Part shown: piece by piece, positions 62,455 through 64,000 of the stretch
Numbering within the stretch: position 1 is the first letter of the stretch
Layout: each line of letters starts with the position of its first letter
Source of the DNA: GCA-958296115 sp965222445
GTDB taxonomy: Bacteria > Chloroflexota > Dehalococcoidia > Lucifugimonadales > CAJWER01
Length of the DNA: 64,000 bases
Direction of reading: 5' to 3'
NCBI GenBank assembly: GCA_965222445.1
Contig: CBDCTY010000002.1
Span: forward strand, 620,001 to 684,000
The notes under the pieces: model-generated
Told to the model about the DNA's origin: nothing
Databases searched by the model: none
The model's input: only the letters and a program-made list of their open reading frames with translations
Translations under genes and position numbers: made by a program

Positions 62455-63456
62455 CTACCCATTCGACTCCTCCGTGTGTGATAGGGAAGTGAGCTGCCCC
62501 TCGCTATACTCTTCCTCTTCAATGTTGACCGGTACGCCTTCCAGACAGGCCGGTATCCGGTCCCCAGGCGGCAGAGTGCTCTGGTCCACCTTCTTGGTGA
62601 CGGTAATACTGATACCCACTTTCTCAGTCCACTCTCCATTCTCGTCCTTGAAGAACCCTTCGCCGACAGCGAAGACGTTGGGCTGGCGCCAGAACAGCAG
62701 GTCGTACTTGACCCGCACCTCATGGATGCGCTCTGGTGTGTTGTAGATTTCAGTTGTCTCGGTCATGCTTCCCTCCTTTGCTGATGAGCTCGTTCCGCAT
62801 GTGTACTCCTCGCAGGCAGCCTCAGCCGCCATCGCCACTGGCGGCTCCTCGTCCACTATCTGCACGGGGATGCCTTCCAGGCGGTCCGGTATCCGGTCCT
62901 CGACAGGCAGCGTCTCCTGGTCCACCTTCGCCGTGACCCAGACGATGATGCCCCACGTATCAGTCCACCCTCCCTTCCCGTCCCTCAGTAACCCTGTGCT
63001 GACGTCGTATACATTGGGCTGACGCCAGAACAGAGAGTCATACTTGTGCCGGACGGTGACTGCGCCCGACACCCTTCCCATGTGCCTGTCATGCTCGCGT
63101 TTCCCTACGCCTATTGTGTTCGCCAACGCTGCCAGGTACGCTTCGCATGGGTCCTTCTCCTCCATGGCTGCGCCGGACGGAGTCTCCTGCACGGCGGCAG
63201 CGGTTGCCTGCTCGCCCGTCGAGTCCTTCTCGTCCACGGCTACGCTGGTCGGCGTCTCTTGCATGTCGGCAGCGGCCAGCCGCTCACCCGACGAGTCCTC
63301 CTCGTCCATGACTACGCTGGTCGGCGTCTCAGTTTCCTCCTTGGCAGGCGGGCTCTCTTCGTACCCGCAGGCCCCGCAGGCCGCCGCCAGCCACACGGCG
63401 GCGGCGAAGCAGGTCAGGGCAACCCTATGCCTGAACGACGCTTTCCTTGTACGCAT
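62455..63456 (-). CDS. Lipoprotein with two copies of a protease-associated domain
   Basis: A signal peptide ends WLAAACGAC, so lipid attachment is likely. Three imperfect acidic repeats (ETPTSVVMDEEDSSGE, ETPTSVAVDEKDSTGE, ETPSGAAMEEKD) lead to two copies of an about 80-residue domain. Each runs from KYD.LFWRQPNV through a W/I.V.V..KVD...LP..DRIP..LEG to PV.I. This second part resembles the N-terminal domain found before the catalytic domain in many bacterial trypsin-like (Nal1-like) proteases. Here it is a separate gene just before such a protease, so it may anchor, chaperone or inhibit it. Confidence 0.75.
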   Translation of the reverse strand: MRTRKASFRHRVALTCFAAAVWLAAACGACGYEESPPAKEETETPTSVVMDEEDSSGERLAAADMQETPTSVAVDEKDSTGEQATAAAVQETPSGAAMEEKDPCEAYLAALANTIGVGKREHDRHMGRVSGAVTVRHKYDSLFWRQPNVYDVSTGLLRDGKGGWTDTWGIIVWVTAKVDQETLPVEDRIPDRLEGIPVQIVDEEPPVAMAAEAACEEYTCGTSSSAKEGSMTETTEIYNTPERIHEVRVKYDLLFWRQPNVFAVGEGFFKDENGEWTEKVGISITVTKKVDQSTLPPGDRIPACLEGVPVNIEEEEYSEGQLTSLSHTEESNG

Positions 63457-63480
63457 GATCCCTCGGAACGGTCAGAGCTT

Positions 63481-63582
63481 ATACCAATTTATTTTGAGCG
63501 CGCCGTAAAGCCGTCATTCCCGCGAAGGCGGGAACCCACTCCCTGGCCGCACATATACGGCGGCATCACGGTGACTTGGTAT
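63481..63582. repeat. Type A dispersed element, short form (102 bp)
   Basis: ATACCAATTTATTTTGAGC to TTGGTAT without the 24-bp insert; the same length as the copy at 37842. The bases from here to 63819 show no further repeat or gene. Confidence 0.9.
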
Positions 63583-63819
63583 TAGATAGCTGATAGCACA
63601 TAAATTCTTCCCCAGTAACCACGCGCATGACCTTGCGACAATTCGCAAGAATCTGTTCAAGCACACAATTGGGGTCTCTCCGCTGCCCCGGGCGAGAGCC
63701 GCGGTGTGTCGCGCGGGGGGCCGCAGCCGTGTGATAATCTGTTGACAGGCTGGCTGGTCAGGCGGAAACTGGCCCAGTCCCCATCCCGAGCTTCCTTGCC
63801 AAGGGACACGAGGTACGCG

Positions 63820-64000
63820 TTGCATCTGGCCATAGACGGCTATGGGGCCAACCCCGAAGTCCTGAAGGACGCCGATCTCGTCCGCCGTTTCCTGGACGAG
63901 TACCCCGACGCCATCGGTATGACCAAGATCGCGCCTCCACAGGTCTACACCTACAGGGGCAAGGTGCCGGAGGACTGGGGCGTGTCGGGATTCGTCATCA
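63820..64000 (+). CDS. speH: S-adenosylmethionine decarboxylase proenzyme, 3' end cut by window
   Basis: It provides the aminopropyl donor for polyamine synthesis. The visible 60 residues read HLAIDGYGANPEVLKDAD, then MTKIAPPQVYTYRG and PEDWGVSGFVI, matching the start of bacterial AdoMetDC up to just before the Glu-Ser self-cleavage site. A TTG at 63820 with GAGG six bases upstream is the best start; the frame is open further upstream, with another TTG at 63796. The pyruvoyl-forming Ser lies beyond the window. Confidence 0.85.
   Translation, partial: MHLAIDGYGANPEVLKDADLVRRFLDEYPDAIGMTKIAPPQVYTYRGKVPEDWGVSGFVI

Overview
The window is GC-rich, densely coded and rich in short intergenic palindromic repeats. 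Gene content suggests an uncultured member of the Chloroflexota, of the Dehalococcoidia or SAR202 kind. This is inferred from an HspR-led grpE-dnaK operon, paired type I glutamine synthetases, tandem sialidase-like propellers, TPRP-type linkers and many orphan oxidoreductases; no rRNA is present to prove it. One tRNA (Trp, CCA) was found. No prophage, CRISPR array or transposase was found.

Layout. 1-1.4 kb: a cut-off cupredoxin, signal peptidase I and three repeats. 1.4-9.7 kb: an orphan xanthine dehydrogenase-type molybdenum subunit, gyrA, a SixA phosphatase coupled to a CHAD protein, and trpC-trpF. 9.7-17 kb: a GH71/99-like lipoprotein, a CNNM/CorC transporter with glmU, CvpA, an HNH nuclease, a 2-hydroxyacid dehydrogenase and two tiny membrane proteins. 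17-24 kb: two sialidase-like genes, a sulfite oxidase-like enzyme, a zinc ribbon, then hspR-grpE-dnaK and rnc. 24-31 kb: glyA, a ThDP enzyme, a lone RAM domain, plsY, a repeat cluster and a lineage-type protein carrying repeat-derived sequence. 31-38 kb: Gfo/Idh oxidoreductase, fmt behind a frameshifted TIG/PT-rich gene, cupin, a zinc-ribbon GT-C membrane protein, a SelW-like selenoprotein and a second 2-hydroxyacid dehydrogenase. 38-48 kb: a nitrogen assimilation block (gltD, gltB, GSI-alpha, GSI-beta) headed by an 11-bp-period GTAAC/GAAAC array, then a DsbA-like selenoprotein. 48-57 kb: clpC, carbohydrate-related genes, HEPN, leuB, purN and a fluoroacetate dehalogenase-like hydrolase. 57-64 kb: an ABC-F ATPase behind a folded leader, an M19-type dipeptidase, tRNA-Trp, a trypsin-like protease with a partner lipoprotein, and the start of an AdoMet decarboxylase.

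The most striking content is two genes that each continue through an in-frame TGA at a redox-active position (CxxU in a SelW-like protein; UxxA in a DsbA-like protein). In both, a hairpin follows whose apical loop starts at the same distance from the TGA, so the genome very probably decodes selenocysteine. Other notable signals are a GlnR-like operator array at the head of the glutamine synthetase operon, a sequestered ribosome binding site ahead of the ABC-F gene, a true MITE family with perfect 9-bp target duplications, and a modular 126/102-bp repeat family whose core also lies in frame inside a protein gene.
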